Source: Anaerolineaceae bacterium | GTDB taxonomy: Bacteria; Chloroflexota; Anaerolineae; Aggregatilineales; Phototrophicaceae | Assembly (NCBI GenBank): GCA_016124855.1 | Contig: WGMX01000020.1 | Coordinates: 372,001-436,000, forward strand | Length of the DNA stretch: 64,000 nucleotides | Direction: 5' to 3' | In this document: positions 41,820 to 50,998 of the stretch, in pieces | Layout of the letters: every line of letters starts with the position of its first letter | Numbering within the stretch: the stretch's first letter is position 1 | Notes under the pieces: model-generated | What the model was told of the DNA's origin: nothing | What the model saw: only the letters and a program-made list of their open reading frames with translations | Database searches by the model: none | Made by a program: the position numbers and the translations under genes

Positions 41820-42189
41820 GTGGTTTGTCCTTTTCTATAGACCCAAAAAAGAGTGAGTGCCAACACGAATATGTGCGCTTCACTACGGTTAGGATAGCAG
41901 AAATTAAGATGAGGAGCGACCCTATCTCTGCATCTGGAGCAAACATCTAGCCTTTCTGGAGGCTAATGTGCTGTACAATTAAAGGGAGGATTGACTGAAG
42001 TAAGCTGCAACCTGTTTGAGTTTTGTCATAAAAGATCATAGATTCATGTTCATAAACTGATCTTCATGAATCAATCAAGATTGTGTTGTATGATAATTGA
42101 TACAGACAGCACTCTTTATACAGGGTGATGCGGAATTCAATGCCAGTATTGATGATGCGACTGGCGCGAATTAAGGGAGCGAGAGAGGT
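41820..42189. other. 370-nt divergent region between cyclophilin and receiver genes
   Basis: The gap contains an 8-bp perfect inverted repeat GATTCATG (42041-42048) and CATGAATC (42065-42072), a possible operator or stem-loop, and a TATGAT box at 42089-42094 without a good -35 partner. No gene is seen. Confidence 0.45.
42041..42072. repeat. 8-bp inverted repeat upstream of the receiver pair
   Basis: GATTCATG and CATGAATC are perfect complements separated by 16 nt, a spacing fit for a dimeric regulator. It lies about 17 nt before a TATGAT box. Confidence 0.5.
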
Positions 42190-42564
42190 ATGCCAACTGT
42201 TCTGTATATCGAAGATAACCGTGACAACCGGATGTTGGTACGGCGGATATTGATGGCTTCAGACTATGACTTTCAAGTCTTCGAAGCCGACAATGCCCGA
42301 ACAGGCATTGAAATGGCACAGCAAAGTCCGCCTGACCTCATTTTAATGGATATGAGTATGCCTGAAATGGATGGCCTGACAGCCACACGGATGATACGGG
42401 GTATTGACCATTTGCGTGATATTCCGATTGTGGCTCTGACGGCTAACGCCATGGAAGGCGACCGCGAAAAATCATTAGAAGCCGGATGCACCGGGTACAT
42501 CCGCAAACCGGTTGACGTTGATAAGCTACCCGAAGAAATCATACATTATATCAGGAGTCGCTAG
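42190..42564 (+). CDS. DivK-like single-domain response regulator
   Basis: The 124-residue protein is a complete receiver: LYIEDNRDN (acidic pair), LILMDMSMPEMDG (phospho-acceptor Asp), VALTANAM (Thr) and YIRKPVD (Lys). It has the DNRMLVRRIL first-helix pattern common in receivers that follow hybrid kinases. A GAGAGG site is close to the ATG. The second receiver gene follows by overlap. Confidence 0.93.
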   Translation: MPTVLYIEDNRDNRMLVRRILMASDYDFQVFEADNARTGIEMAQQSPPDLILMDMSMPEMDGLTATRMIRGIDHLRDIPIVALTANAMEGDREKSLEAGCTGYIRKPVDVDKLPEEIIHYIRSR

Positions 42565-42566
42565 TG

Positions 42567-43013
42567 ATGAGCGAAGTCCAACCGACCAATGTTACACCCC
42601 ATACGACCATCGAGCCGGGCGAAGCTCATGTGCTAGTGGTGGAAGATAACGTACCCAACTTTGTTCTAATTGCCCGGATGCTGGCGTTCATGGGTGTGCA
42701 GCGCTGCGAGTGGAAGACTTCCGGTTGGCAAGTGGTACAGTTCGCCGATACGCTGCCCCGCGTAGACTTGATTTTGATGGACATTCGTCTGCCTTATGAA
42801 GATGGCTACCAAGCACTGCAAAAAGTGCGGGCGCATCCTCGCCTGAAGGACACCGTTGTCTGTGCTGTCACGGCTGAAGCCAGCGAAGACCAGATGCGCC
42901 GTGCAAAGAAAGCCGGTTTTAACGGTTTCCTCGGCAAGCCCTTGGATGCCGACAAATTTCCCGTCCAGATTCGCCGCCTCCTTTCGGGTGAAGAAGTCTG
43001 GGAATGGAAGTAG
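42567..43013 (+). CDS. Single-domain response regulator
   Basis: The 148-residue protein begins at the ATG at 42567 (or a GTG at 42564 overlapping the previous stop), behind AGGAG. A 20-residue Thr/Pro-rich N-terminal extension precedes a complete receiver: LVVEDNVPNF, LILMDIRLP, CAVTAEASE and FLGKPLD. It is encoded as a pair with the upstream receiver. No kinase is adjacent, so the partner may be the giant kinase downstream or the hybrid kinase at 15 kb. Confidence 0.92.
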   Translation: MSEVQPTNVTPHTTIEPGEAHVLVVEDNVPNFVLIARMLAFMGVQRCEWKTSGWQVVQFADTLPRVDLILMDIRLPYEDGYQALQKVRAHPRLKDTVVCAVTAEASEDQMRRAKKAGFNGFLGKPLDADKFPVQIRRLLSGEEVWEWK

Positions 43014-43055
43014 TTTGTAACAGCTTATAAAGCACCATTAACCGGATTATCAAAG

Positions 43056-43076
43056 AGCGCTGTAAAGCGCTTTTTT
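43056..43076 (+). terminator. Rho-independent terminator of the receiver pair
   Basis: AGCGCT (43056-43061) and AGCGCT (43066-43071) form a stem with a GTAA loop, followed by a T-run. It lies 43 nt after the stop codon at 43013. Confidence 0.75.
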
Positions 43077-43229
43077 GTTGCCTATCGTCGTCTACTTATG
43101 TGAAAGTTGTGGAGATTTGTTAACTGTTTAATGAGAGGGCTTCAAAATTTAACAATTATGGTGGACATAGGGATAGCTGCTTGATAAGGTCTTTCCGTTA
43201 GCAGTCCAGCCTAAATTTGGAGCTTTGCA

Positions 43230-44585
43230 ATGTTGAACCCTGTTTTTAAACGAAACACGACGGTATCCATGCTGATGCTTTGCGTTATCGTCACACTTTT
43301 GTTTGGTTTGTCGCGGCCTGTAGCGGCACGACCTTTCGCCGCACAAACAACCCCGGCTAAACCACAATCGGGCTACATTCTGGTATCGGTATTATTTTCA
43401 AACGAAACTTATCTTCTGAATGAAGACCAGCAGGTTGTCCATACATGGAAGCTTGCTCATCCGTCTGCCGGTTCTGCCTATCTTTTGGATAATGGCGACC
43501 TGCTGCAAACCGGAGCGATAGACGAGTCGGATACGTTTCCTGATGCGGTTCATACCGGCGGCAGCGGATACATCAACCGCTATAGTTGGGATGGCGAACT
43601 ACAATGGGAATATGTCCTGAACAGCAGCACCCAGTTGCAGCACCACGATATCCAACCGATGCCTAATGGAAACGTGATGATTATCGCCTATGAACGCTTC
43701 ATGAAAGATGCAGCGGTTGCCGCAGGCCGTAAGCCTGATTTGTTTCCACCCGACCGCAATGAAATTTGGTCGGAAGCCCTGCTAGAAATTGATCCCTCTA
43801 CCAACAAAACAGTCTGGGAATGGCACGTTTGGGATCATCTGGTTCAAGACCAAAACCCGGAAAAGGCGAATTACGGAAAGCCTGCTGAACATCCTGAATT
43901 GATTGATATCAATTACGGTTATGATTTTCCCAACTATACCGAAAACATCACCACCAATATCGAGTGGCTGCACGCCAATTCCGTAAACTACAACGCGAAG
44001 CTTGATCAGATTCTATTCAGCGCCCGTCAATTCAATGAGGTGTGGATAATTGACCACAGTACTACCTCCGCCGAGTCGGCAGGTCACAGCGGCGGACGTT
44101 ATGGCAAGGGCGGCGATTTGTTGTACCGCTGGGGAAATCCTGCTGCCTATCAATCGGGTGATCCTGTGAACGACCGCATCCTTTATTTTCAACATGATGC
44201 GCGCTGGATACCCGATGGATTTCCGGGTGCCGGGAATTTCACCGTATTCGATGATGGCTCTTATGAAGGACGACCTACTTCGCGCATACTGGAAGTAAAA
44301 ATCAACAATAATGCTGATGGTGGGTACGATTTGTCGCCGGGGAAAATTTCTTCTGCCGATATTGTGTGGAAATATGACATCACCAGCGAGTACTCGTTCA
44401 TTCTGGGCGGCGCACAAAGACAGGCCAATGGCGATACATTAGTGGTAGATGGTTACCACAGCCACGTTCTGGAAGTGACCCCTGACGGGAAAATTATATG
44501 GGATTGGCACGGGCCGGAGCAATCGTACCTCTTCCGTGCGGATCGCTACCCACTGGATTTTCCTGCTTTTGTAGACAATAGCTGA
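43230..44585 (+). CDS. Exported arylsulfotransferase-family protein (ASST type)
   Basis: The 451-residue protein has a signal peptide (about 1-34). The rest is a beta-propeller-like series of strands: GYINRYSWDGELQWEYVL, LQHHDIQPMPNGNVMIIAYE, IWSEALLEIDPSTNKTVWEWHVWDHL, NIEWLHANSVNYN, and FQHDARWIPDG. The repeated H-D/N motifs on inner strands are those of the Arylsulfotran_2 family, in which His residues carry the sulfuryl group from one phenol to another. Secretion fits the periplasmic or extracellular site of known enzymes. The substrates are unknown. It lies alone between two terminators. Confidence 0.85.
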   Translation: MLNPVFKRNTTVSMLMLCVIVTLLFGLSRPVAARPFAAQTTPAKPQSGYILVSVLFSNETYLLNEDQQVVHTWKLAHPSAGSAYLLDNGDLLQTGAIDESDTFPDAVHTGGSGYINRYSWDGELQWEYVLNSSTQLQHHDIQPMPNGNVMIIAYERFMKDAAVAAGRKPDLFPPDRNEIWSEALLEIDPSTNKTVWEWHVWDHLVQDQNPEKANYGKPAEHPELIDINYGYDFPNYTENITTNIEWLHANSVNYNAKLDQILFSARQFNEVWIIDHSTTSAESAGHSGGRYGKGGDLLYRWGNPAAYQSGDPVNDRILYFQHDARWIPDGFPGAGNFTVFDDGSYEGRPTSRILEVKINNNADGGYDLSPGKISSADIVWKYDITSEYSFILGGAQRQANGDTLVVDGYHSHVLEVTPDGKIIWDWHGPEQSYLFRADRYPLDFPAFVDNS

Positions 44586-44620
44586 TAACTTCACCCTGAA
44601 AAATCGCTCCCCTATCATTG

Positions 44621-44657
44621 AACCGGAGTGCCGCTTATGGGCAGCTCCGGTTTTTTA
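44621..44657 (+). terminator. Rho-independent terminator after the ASST-type gene
   Basis: AACCGGAG (44621-44628) pairs with CTCCGGTT (44645-44652), extended by a short inner stem, and a T-run follows. It lies 35 nt past the stop codon and separates this gene from the GAF cluster. Confidence 0.85.
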
Positions 44658-44855
44658 TTTACACCACCAAGCCTAACGAAATCAACCACCAAATTATTGC
44701 GGAGGATTAAGATTGCGTTGTGGCAATGTATCCTTACGGTTTCGCTTTCTAAAATTCGTATATGATGTGTTCAGATAAAGACTTTTAACCAGTCCCTATC
44801 GTTTGTGTTGTCATAAACCCGTAACCCGCAAATATGCAGTTATCGAGTAATTTTT

Positions 44856-47800
44856 ATGCCAGAACTATCCAATTCTGAAAATCAAAGTAATTTGCTTCAA
44901 CGACAGGCCGCCGCAAGCCACGAACTCACTTCCTGTGTAACCTTTGTTGATATGGTGACGGCCATTGTCGGCAATATGCCGCTGGAAAATGGGCAGTTCG
45001 TCGCCATCAACCACATTACTTACGATCTCAGTAATCAGTTGTTTCGTTTACAAATACTGGCGTGGGCAGATCAAAATCAAGCGTCTGAAAACGGCGCTGC
45101 TCTGGAAATTCCGCTGCCCGGCAGCAAGTATCCCTTAGAAGCCGACGCCGACGACTATCAGTCGGCGCTGCTCATTCATCAGGTACAGGGTAACGAAAAA
45201 CTAAACGCTGCTTACGGCGATTGGTTGGCGGCTGATAACGTGGTTTCTTTCGCCAGTTTCCCTATCCGGTTTGCGGGGCATATCATCGGGACTTTGAGTA
45301 TCAATTCCAGAACATCACCCGTGAACTTGAGCGCGGAAGCTCTAACCCAATATCAACTGCTGGCGAATCAATTAGGAGCGCTTATTCAGGTGAATAATCT
45401 GAATATGGAAGTCGCGTTCCGGCAGGAGTTGATTCAACGCCAATCACGCACGTTTGCTGAATTAACCGCCAGCATGAATTTCGAGCAAATGGCGGCAGCC
45501 GTCGCTAAACATATGCTGCCCATGCGCGGACGTTTCTTGGGCATCAGCCAATTGGTGCGTGACGAACAGGGGAACATTAATGCGTGGCGTATCCTGACGA
45601 GCGCCAACCGCGAACACGTCTATAGCTGGGCTGATACACCCCCCTTGTTATGGGAAGGAATCGCACCTGCGTTGAAAAAGGCGGCGCTGGCAGGTAAACC
45701 CTTCCTTATGCCCTCCATTCGTGATGCGCGACCCGACGAAAACAGCCCTGAACTCCATAACCTGCTGTCTGCAATTCATGTCGAAAGTTATGTCAGCATT
45801 CCGATGCTGGTTGATGAACAACCGGCTGCAGCGCTGCTCATTATGAGCCGTACACCCAACGACTTCACTTCGGACGAGGTTAACGCCTTCGCCAACCTCG
45901 GCGACCAGATGGGTACGCTGATTCACTCGCGTGCCTTGTTAGAAGAAGCTCAGGATACACAAAAGCTGGCGCTGCAACTGGTGCAAACCAACCGTAACAT
46001 CACCTTGACCAACAATATGGATGACATCGGTCAAGCGCTGCTGGCAGCGATGCCCCCGAGTGTGACCGGTTTGACAATTGCCTTATTCAGCCGTCCGATA
46101 CAAGGACGTGACAAACCGAGCAATCTGGAAACGGCGGTACTTGCGGATCATCAAGGAGTCCATGGTTTAGAGCGTATTGATCGTCTTTCAGGCGACACAG
46201 CCAATTTCGTAGATACAGTGCGCTTACTGCAAAACAGTGAAGTAGTGGTGCAATATCCATCGGATAAACAGGTTGTGCTGCCGCCGCAGAGTTTGGCGGC
46301 TTTGTATGCCAGCGGTGCAAATCGCATCACCGTGTTGGGTTTACAAACCGGCACAAAGCTAATCGGTGTGTTGGGGTTAGCCTCTAATGAAGCCTTGGAC
46401 AAAACACCGCAGCAGGGCGCTAATCTCCGCGCCATCGCCGACCAGATTGGTATCACGCTGGAAAATCGCAGCTTACTCGCCCAGACAACCGAAAGTCTGA
46501 ACTTGGTGCAGATGCAGTTTGAGACATCAAACACCATTTACCGCAGCACCAATCCCGGGGAAATCCTCGAAGCCATTTACCGTTTTGCGGGATCAACTTA
46601 TCAACGCGCCCAAATTGCTCTTGCTGAACCGGATAGCGATCCGCCCGTCATGCGCATTGTGGCTGAGATTCAAAACGGTAAATCGGTGTTGACTGATGCC
46701 ATTGTTCCGCTGGATTCGTTTCCGGCACATCAAACGCTCAGATCGTTGGAAACCCTGTACATTCCTGACGTAGCAACGGATACCTATCTCAGCGATAGTG
46801 AACGTGCAAATCTCATCGATCAGCAGATTGACTCGATGCTTATTGTGCCGATGGTGGTCAATGTCAACTTCGTCGGGGCGCTGGCTTTCATCAACCGCGT
46901 TCAATCCGCTCCTACAACCACCAGTATGCGGGCGCTGCGCCACATGGCTGATTTAGCGGCAGTCGTAGTAGAAAACCGGTCACTGCTGCAAATCACCGGG
47001 CAGTCGCTGGAAGAGACTCAGTTGCTTTACGAAATTAACCGTGCGATTTTAGGCGCTCAGGATACGCTCGACGTGCTGCGCGTCATACGTGAACTGCTAA
47101 CGCCGGATGCGGCTGTTATCTCTGAATTGAGTGTGACTTACGACGACTCGTACGAAATTGACGATCTGATGGTCAATTATCTGAATACGCCTGAAAGCGA
47201 ACAGGCCGTTCAGATGCCATTAAAAGATCAAATTGGCAAAGAAGCTCTGGCCAAATTGCGAGACTATTGGGATACGCATTCTTCTGTCGTGACCATTGTT
47301 GAAGACTTGGAAACTTCTGACCGCGATTACCCTATAAGTGATTTCATACGGATGTCGGGTGCGCGGAGCTTCGTCAACATCGTCGTGCGACAGGGCAGCC
47401 GGGTACACCAAGTGATCAACATGTCGTTCCCTGAAGCACGTCAGTTCAGCGCAGCCCAACAGCGGTTGTATGTGTCGCTCAGTGATCAAATCGGCATCGT
47501 CATGCAAAATCATCGCCTGCTGCGTGAGGCACAACAAAGCGCAGGCGAAATGAGCAAACGAGTCGGTCAGTTACAGGGCATTAATCAAGTTTCGGCGCGT
47601 ATCCTTCGTGCCAGCGACGAATCATCTATGGTCAACGAAACCAGCGAAGCGCTCGTCAAGCTGCTCGGCATTAATCACTGCGGCATCACGCTGGTTGATC
47701 CAAAAGACCCCGATTTTCTGTTTGTTGCCGGTGAATACCCGCAGCAGGGCGCGCTAGATGCCCGTTTGCCGCTCAAAAATAACCCGTTATGGGAGGCGCT

Positions 47801-49283
47801 GCAAAAACGGAACTTCCAACCCTTGTATATTTCCAGCCGCGAAGACCAACTCATCGAACCCGCAACCCGACAAATTTTAACGAGTATGGGCGTATACTCT
47901 CTGGGTATCGTTCCGATTGTCGCCAACGGGCGCATCATCGGCGGCGTTGGCCTTGATATGACCTCCCCCACCGGAAAAATTACACCGGAAATGTTGGAAC
48001 TGGCGCAAATTCTGACCGTTCCGCTGAACATCGGTCTGCAAAATCTGCGTCTGCTGCGCAACATCCAGAGCGGCGCTGATCGTTTGAGTGAACAGGTCGA
48101 AACCCTGCGTGACCTCCAACAAATTGAGTCCCATATCAGCAGTGCTCAAGATGAAGCCACCTTGCTCAAGCAGGCGGCACAAGATGTGACTCACTTCCTT
48201 AAAGCTGATCACTGCGGCATTGTGCTGCTAGACCCCAACCAAACAGTCGGCACGGTCGTCAGCGAGTATCCTGAACAAGGGACTGTGGGAACCCAATTCG
48301 CAGTCAAAGGAAATCCGTTGTTCGATTTTCTGCATGGCGACAGCTACCGTCCCGTTGTCATCAATGACGTTGAAACCGATCCAATTCTTGATGAAAGCAA
48401 CCGCGATTTTCTGAGAAAAGTCGGCACGAAAGCGATCATTGTGCTGCCGTTGTTGGTTCATGACCGTGTCATTGGTTCGTTAGGGATTGATTTGTTTACA
48501 GCCGCGCAGTCAATAAGTCCGGAAATGATTGACTTGGCGCAAACCGTATCATCACAGATTGCGATTGCGCTGCAAAACCGTCGTCTGGTGACCGAAGCGC
48601 AGCGCCGTGCTGCGCAGCTTCAGCGTGTCGCGGCCTTCAACCAAAAGGCGCAGGCCTCGTTGGATAGAAGCCAAACACTCGAAATCATGATTGCTGAAGC
48701 CAGCCAGATGCTGTCGCATAACCACATTAGCATCAGTTTGCTGGATAAATCTGACCAGCAGCTTAAAGTCGTAGCCCAGCGCACGGATGATAATTTAGAC
48801 CTGAACACCAATAATGGCGACATCATCCCACTGAACGGACAAATGAAAAATGTTTGGGAAAATGCGCAGCCGTTGTATATCCCTGATTTACGAGCCGTTG
48901 CCCATGAAATGGATGTCGGTGTGACCTTGCGTTCGTGGCTGGTTCTACCGGTTAAAGAACACGGCGCTGTTGTCGGTATCGTTAGTGTGGGTAGTGATCA
49001 GGCTTCAGCCTACAGTCAAACCGATATATTCCTGTTTAGCCAGTTGGTCACCCAATTCGGTGTGGTTATGGAAAATATCGAAACCTACCGCCAGAACCAG
49101 CAGTTAGCACGAAATGAATCCCTTGTAAACGATATTTCAGCCCAACTTCAGCGTCAACTTGATATTCAAGGTATGCTGAATGTAACGGCTGCCGAGCTGG
49201 GCAAAGCCATTGGAGCGCGTCGTGCGCGTATCCGCTTGGCGACCACCATTCCTGAAACCGATTCTCAATCAAGTGCGGAGTAG
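44856..49283 (+). CDS. Soluble multi-GAF protein (eight GAF domains, no output domain)
   Basis: The 1,475-residue protein is a chain of about eight GAF domains of 150-180 residues joined by helices. They begin near residues 18, 195, 375, 550, 725, 910, 1090 and 1250. Most have the two hallmark ends: a start such as LVQTNRNITLTNNMDDIGQALLAA and an end such as DQIGITLENRSLL. There is no signal peptide, membrane helix, kinase, cyclase or phosphatase domain. The protein ends in a truncated GAF start (IRLATT) like the next four gene products. Its stop is 5 nt before the next ATG. It probably acts as an input or scaffold subunit of the kinase encoded downstream. Confidence 0.85.
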   Translation: MPELSNSENQSNLLQRQAAASHELTSCVTFVDMVTAIVGNMPLENGQFVAINHITYDLSNQLFRLQILAWADQNQASENGAALEIPLPGSKYPLEADADDYQSALLIHQVQGNEKLNAAYGDWLAADNVVSFASFPIRFAGHIIGTLSINSRTSPVNLSAEALTQYQLLANQLGALIQVNNLNMEVAFRQELIQRQSRTFAELTASMNFEQMAAAVAKHMLPMRGRFLGISQLVRDEQGNINAWRILTSANREHVYSWADTPPLLWEGIAPALKKAALAGKPFLMPSIRDARPDENSPELHNLLSAIHVESYVSIPMLVDEQPAAALLIMSRTPNDFTSDEVNAFANLGDQMGTLIHSRALLEEAQDTQKLALQLVQTNRNITLTNNMDDIGQALLAAMPPSVTGLTIALFSRPIQGRDKPSNLETAVLADHQGVHGLERIDRLSGDTANFVDTVRLLQNSEVVVQYPSDKQVVLPPQSLAALYASGANRITVLGLQTGTKLIGVLGLASNEALDKTPQQGANLRAIADQIGITLENRSLLAQTTESLNLVQMQFETSNTIYRSTNPGEILEAIYRFAGSTYQRAQIALAEPDSDPPVMRIVAEIQNGKSVLTDAIVPLDSFPAHQTLRSLETLYIPDVATDTYLSDSERANLIDQQIDSMLIVPMVVNVNFVGALAFINRVQSAPTTTSMRALRHMADLAAVVVENRSLLQITGQSLEETQLLYEINRAILGAQDTLDVLRVIRELLTPDAAVISELSVTYDDSYEIDDLMVNYLNTPESEQAVQMPLKDQIGKEALAKLRDYWDTHSSVVTIVEDLETSDRDYPISDFIRMSGARSFVNIVVRQGSRVHQVINMSFPEARQFSAAQQRLYVSLSDQIGIVMQNHRLLREAQQSAGEMSKRVGQLQGINQVSARILRASDESSMVNETSEALVKLLGINHCGITLVDPKDPDFLFVAGEYPQQGALDARLPLKNNPLWEALQKRNFQPLYISSREDQLIEPATRQILTSMGVYSLGIVPIVANGRIIGGVGLDMTSPTGKITPEMLELAQILTVPLNIGLQNLRLLRNIQSGADRLSEQVETLRDLQQIESHISSAQDEATLLKQAAQDVTHFLKADHCGIVLLDPNQTVGTVVSEYPEQGTVGTQFAVKGNPLFDFLHGDSYRPVVINDVETDPILDESNRDFLRKVGTKAIIVLPLLVHDRVIGSLGIDLFTAAQSISPEMIDLAQTVSSQIAIALQNRRLVTEAQRRAAQLQRVAAFNQKAQASLDRSQTLEIMIAEASQMLSHNHISISLLDKSDQQLKVVAQRTDDNLDLNTNNGDIIPLNGQMKNVWENAQPLYIPDLRAVAHEMDVGVTLRSWLVLPVKEHGAVVGIVSVGSDQASAYSQTDIFLFSQLVTQFGVVMENIETYRQNQQLARNESLVNDISAQLQRQLDIQGMLNVTAAELGKAIGARRARIRLATTIPETDSQSSAE

Positions 49284-49288
49284 GGCTT

Positions 49289-50998
49289 ATGCGCCGCTTA
49301 TTAGAGCAGCTGTACGATGTTTCCCGTTATGACAACCTAATCGAAAAAGATCGGGCGCGGTTGGTCTATACCATAGCCTCCGCCTTGATTCTGATTAACC
49401 TGTTTTTCATTGGGTTGATCGTCTTTGCCCCAAGAAATGCAATCCCTGATCCGGCAGTCCCTGCGTCTACCGTCGATACCAATATCTTTCTTGTTGGATT
49501 TACGGTCTTTGTTTTGGGTCTTATCGCTTCGTTCGTCGTAACGCGTCGGGGAAACAGCCGGTTGGGCAGTGTGCTGCTTGTCTCTCTGACAACCTTGATT
49601 TTTGGTGGGCTTGTCATTGTGACTGGAGCCTACAGGAGTCAAGATGGCTTTGCACTTATTATCGCAATTGCTATCCCGGGCTTGCTTTTAGGTGAGCGCG
49701 GTTTACTGGTAGGGATAGGATCCGCTGTCCTAATCTATATCGCAAGTGTGAGTTTGCGATCTGAATCCCGAACAATCAATCTTAGTGCTTCAAATGAAGC
49801 AGCAATCACTGTAACGCTCATATTCATTATAGGATCGCTGATTTACGCTTATTTGCGTTTTGCGCGCGTCAGCCGTATTGAAGGCGCGGCTACCGCCGAA
49901 GCCGAACGTATGAAACTGGCACAGCTTACCAGCCTCATCACCAGTCGTATTTCCCGTCGTTTGGCTCCTAGTGAAGTGCTGCGCAATACGGTCGAGGAAA
50001 TACGCACAAGCTATCCCGACATTTACCATGCTCAAATTTTCCTCACCGAACCCAGCGGTGTCGCGCGCTTAGTCGCCAGCACCGGTGAAGTCGGAAAGAT
50101 GCTGATTGACCGTCAGCACAGTTTGCCAATCGGCAGCCAGAGTGTAATCGGACAAGTGACCCTCAATAACCAAACGGTCATCGCGCGTTCTAATTCCAGT
50201 AACTCGGTGCATAAACGCAACGAATTTTTGCCGGATACAGTCGTCGAAGCCGCTTTCCCGATGCGTATCGGTGATGCCGTAATTGGCGCGCTCGACTTAC
50301 AAAGTAAGAAACACGACACCTTTACCGATGAAGAAATGCCCATTTTTCAGTCGCTGGCGGATAATGTCGCGATTGCGATTGATAATGCGCGCTTATTTGA
50401 AGAAACCGAACGGCGCTTGCAAGAAAATCAACAGCTTGTCGCACAGATGCGCCAATCTAGCGAAGAAGTTAAACGTCTGAACGAACGTTTGACAGGCCGC
50501 TTCTGGAAAGATTTTCTGAACCAGCAAAACGCCTCATCCCTCTTGCTCGATTTGGAGAGCAGCTCGGCAGTCGTTGATAACACATGGACACCGTCTATTC
50601 GTGAAGCCATCACATCTAATCAGTCGATACAGTCCAATTCCACCGATACCAAATTAGTGACGGTTCCATTACGCGTGCGCGGGCAGGTCATCGGCGCGAT
50701 GGAATTTGAAATCGATCAGAACGGTACGGTATCCGCTGATGACATTGCCATGATGGAAGAAGTGAGCGAGCAGTTAGGTCTGGCCGCCGAGTCTAACCGT
50801 TTATACGAAACCAGCCAGCGCATCGCCCAGCGCGAGGCGTTGGTGAATGAAATCTCGACCCGCTTACAGAGTGGCACAAGCGTCGAAATGACCCTGAACA
50901 GTGCCGCACGCAGCCTGAAGGATGTACTGAAAGCCAATCGGGTGGCGATCCGTCTGGGCAAACCACCTGTTGAAACCATGAATGGGGACAACTCATGA
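49289..50998 (+). CDS. Integral-membrane GAF sensor (paralogue 1 of 3), no kinase domain
   Basis: The 569-residue protein has about six N-terminal membrane helices (about 25-190). A helix leads to a GAF domain (about 215-370) with ASTGEVGKMLID, SVIGQVTLNNQ and VHKRNEFLP. A coiled linker with a FWKDFL motif follows, then half of a second GAF (VPLRVRGQVIGAMEFE) and a truncated GAF start ending NRVAIRLG. No catalytic domain is present. The stop overlaps the start of the next gene by 4 nt. The N-terminal helices differ from the Cache-type sensor of the fifth gene, so the protein probably senses within the membrane or through its GAF. Confidence 0.85.
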   Translation: MRRLLEQLYDVSRYDNLIEKDRARLVYTIASALILINLFFIGLIVFAPRNAIPDPAVPASTVDTNIFLVGFTVFVLGLIASFVVTRRGNSRLGSVLLVSLTTLIFGGLVIVTGAYRSQDGFALIIAIAIPGLLLGERGLLVGIGSAVLIYIASVSLRSESRTINLSASNEAAITVTLIFIIGSLIYAYLRFARVSRIEGAATAEAERMKLAQLTSLITSRISRRLAPSEVLRNTVEEIRTSYPDIYHAQIFLTEPSGVARLVASTGEVGKMLIDRQHSLPIGSQSVIGQVTLNNQTVIARSNSSNSVHKRNEFLPDTVVEAAFPMRIGDAVIGALDLQSKKHDTFTDEEMPIFQSLADNVAIAIDNARLFEETERRLQENQQLVAQMRQSSEEVKRLNERLTGRFWKDFLNQQNASSLLLDLESSSAVVDNTWTPSIREAITSNQSIQSNSTDTKLVTVPLRVRGQVIGAMEFEIDQNGTVSADDIAMMEEVSEQLGLAAESNRLYETSQRIAQREALVNEISTRLQSGTSVEMTLNSAARSLKDVLKANRVAIRLGKPPVETMNGDNS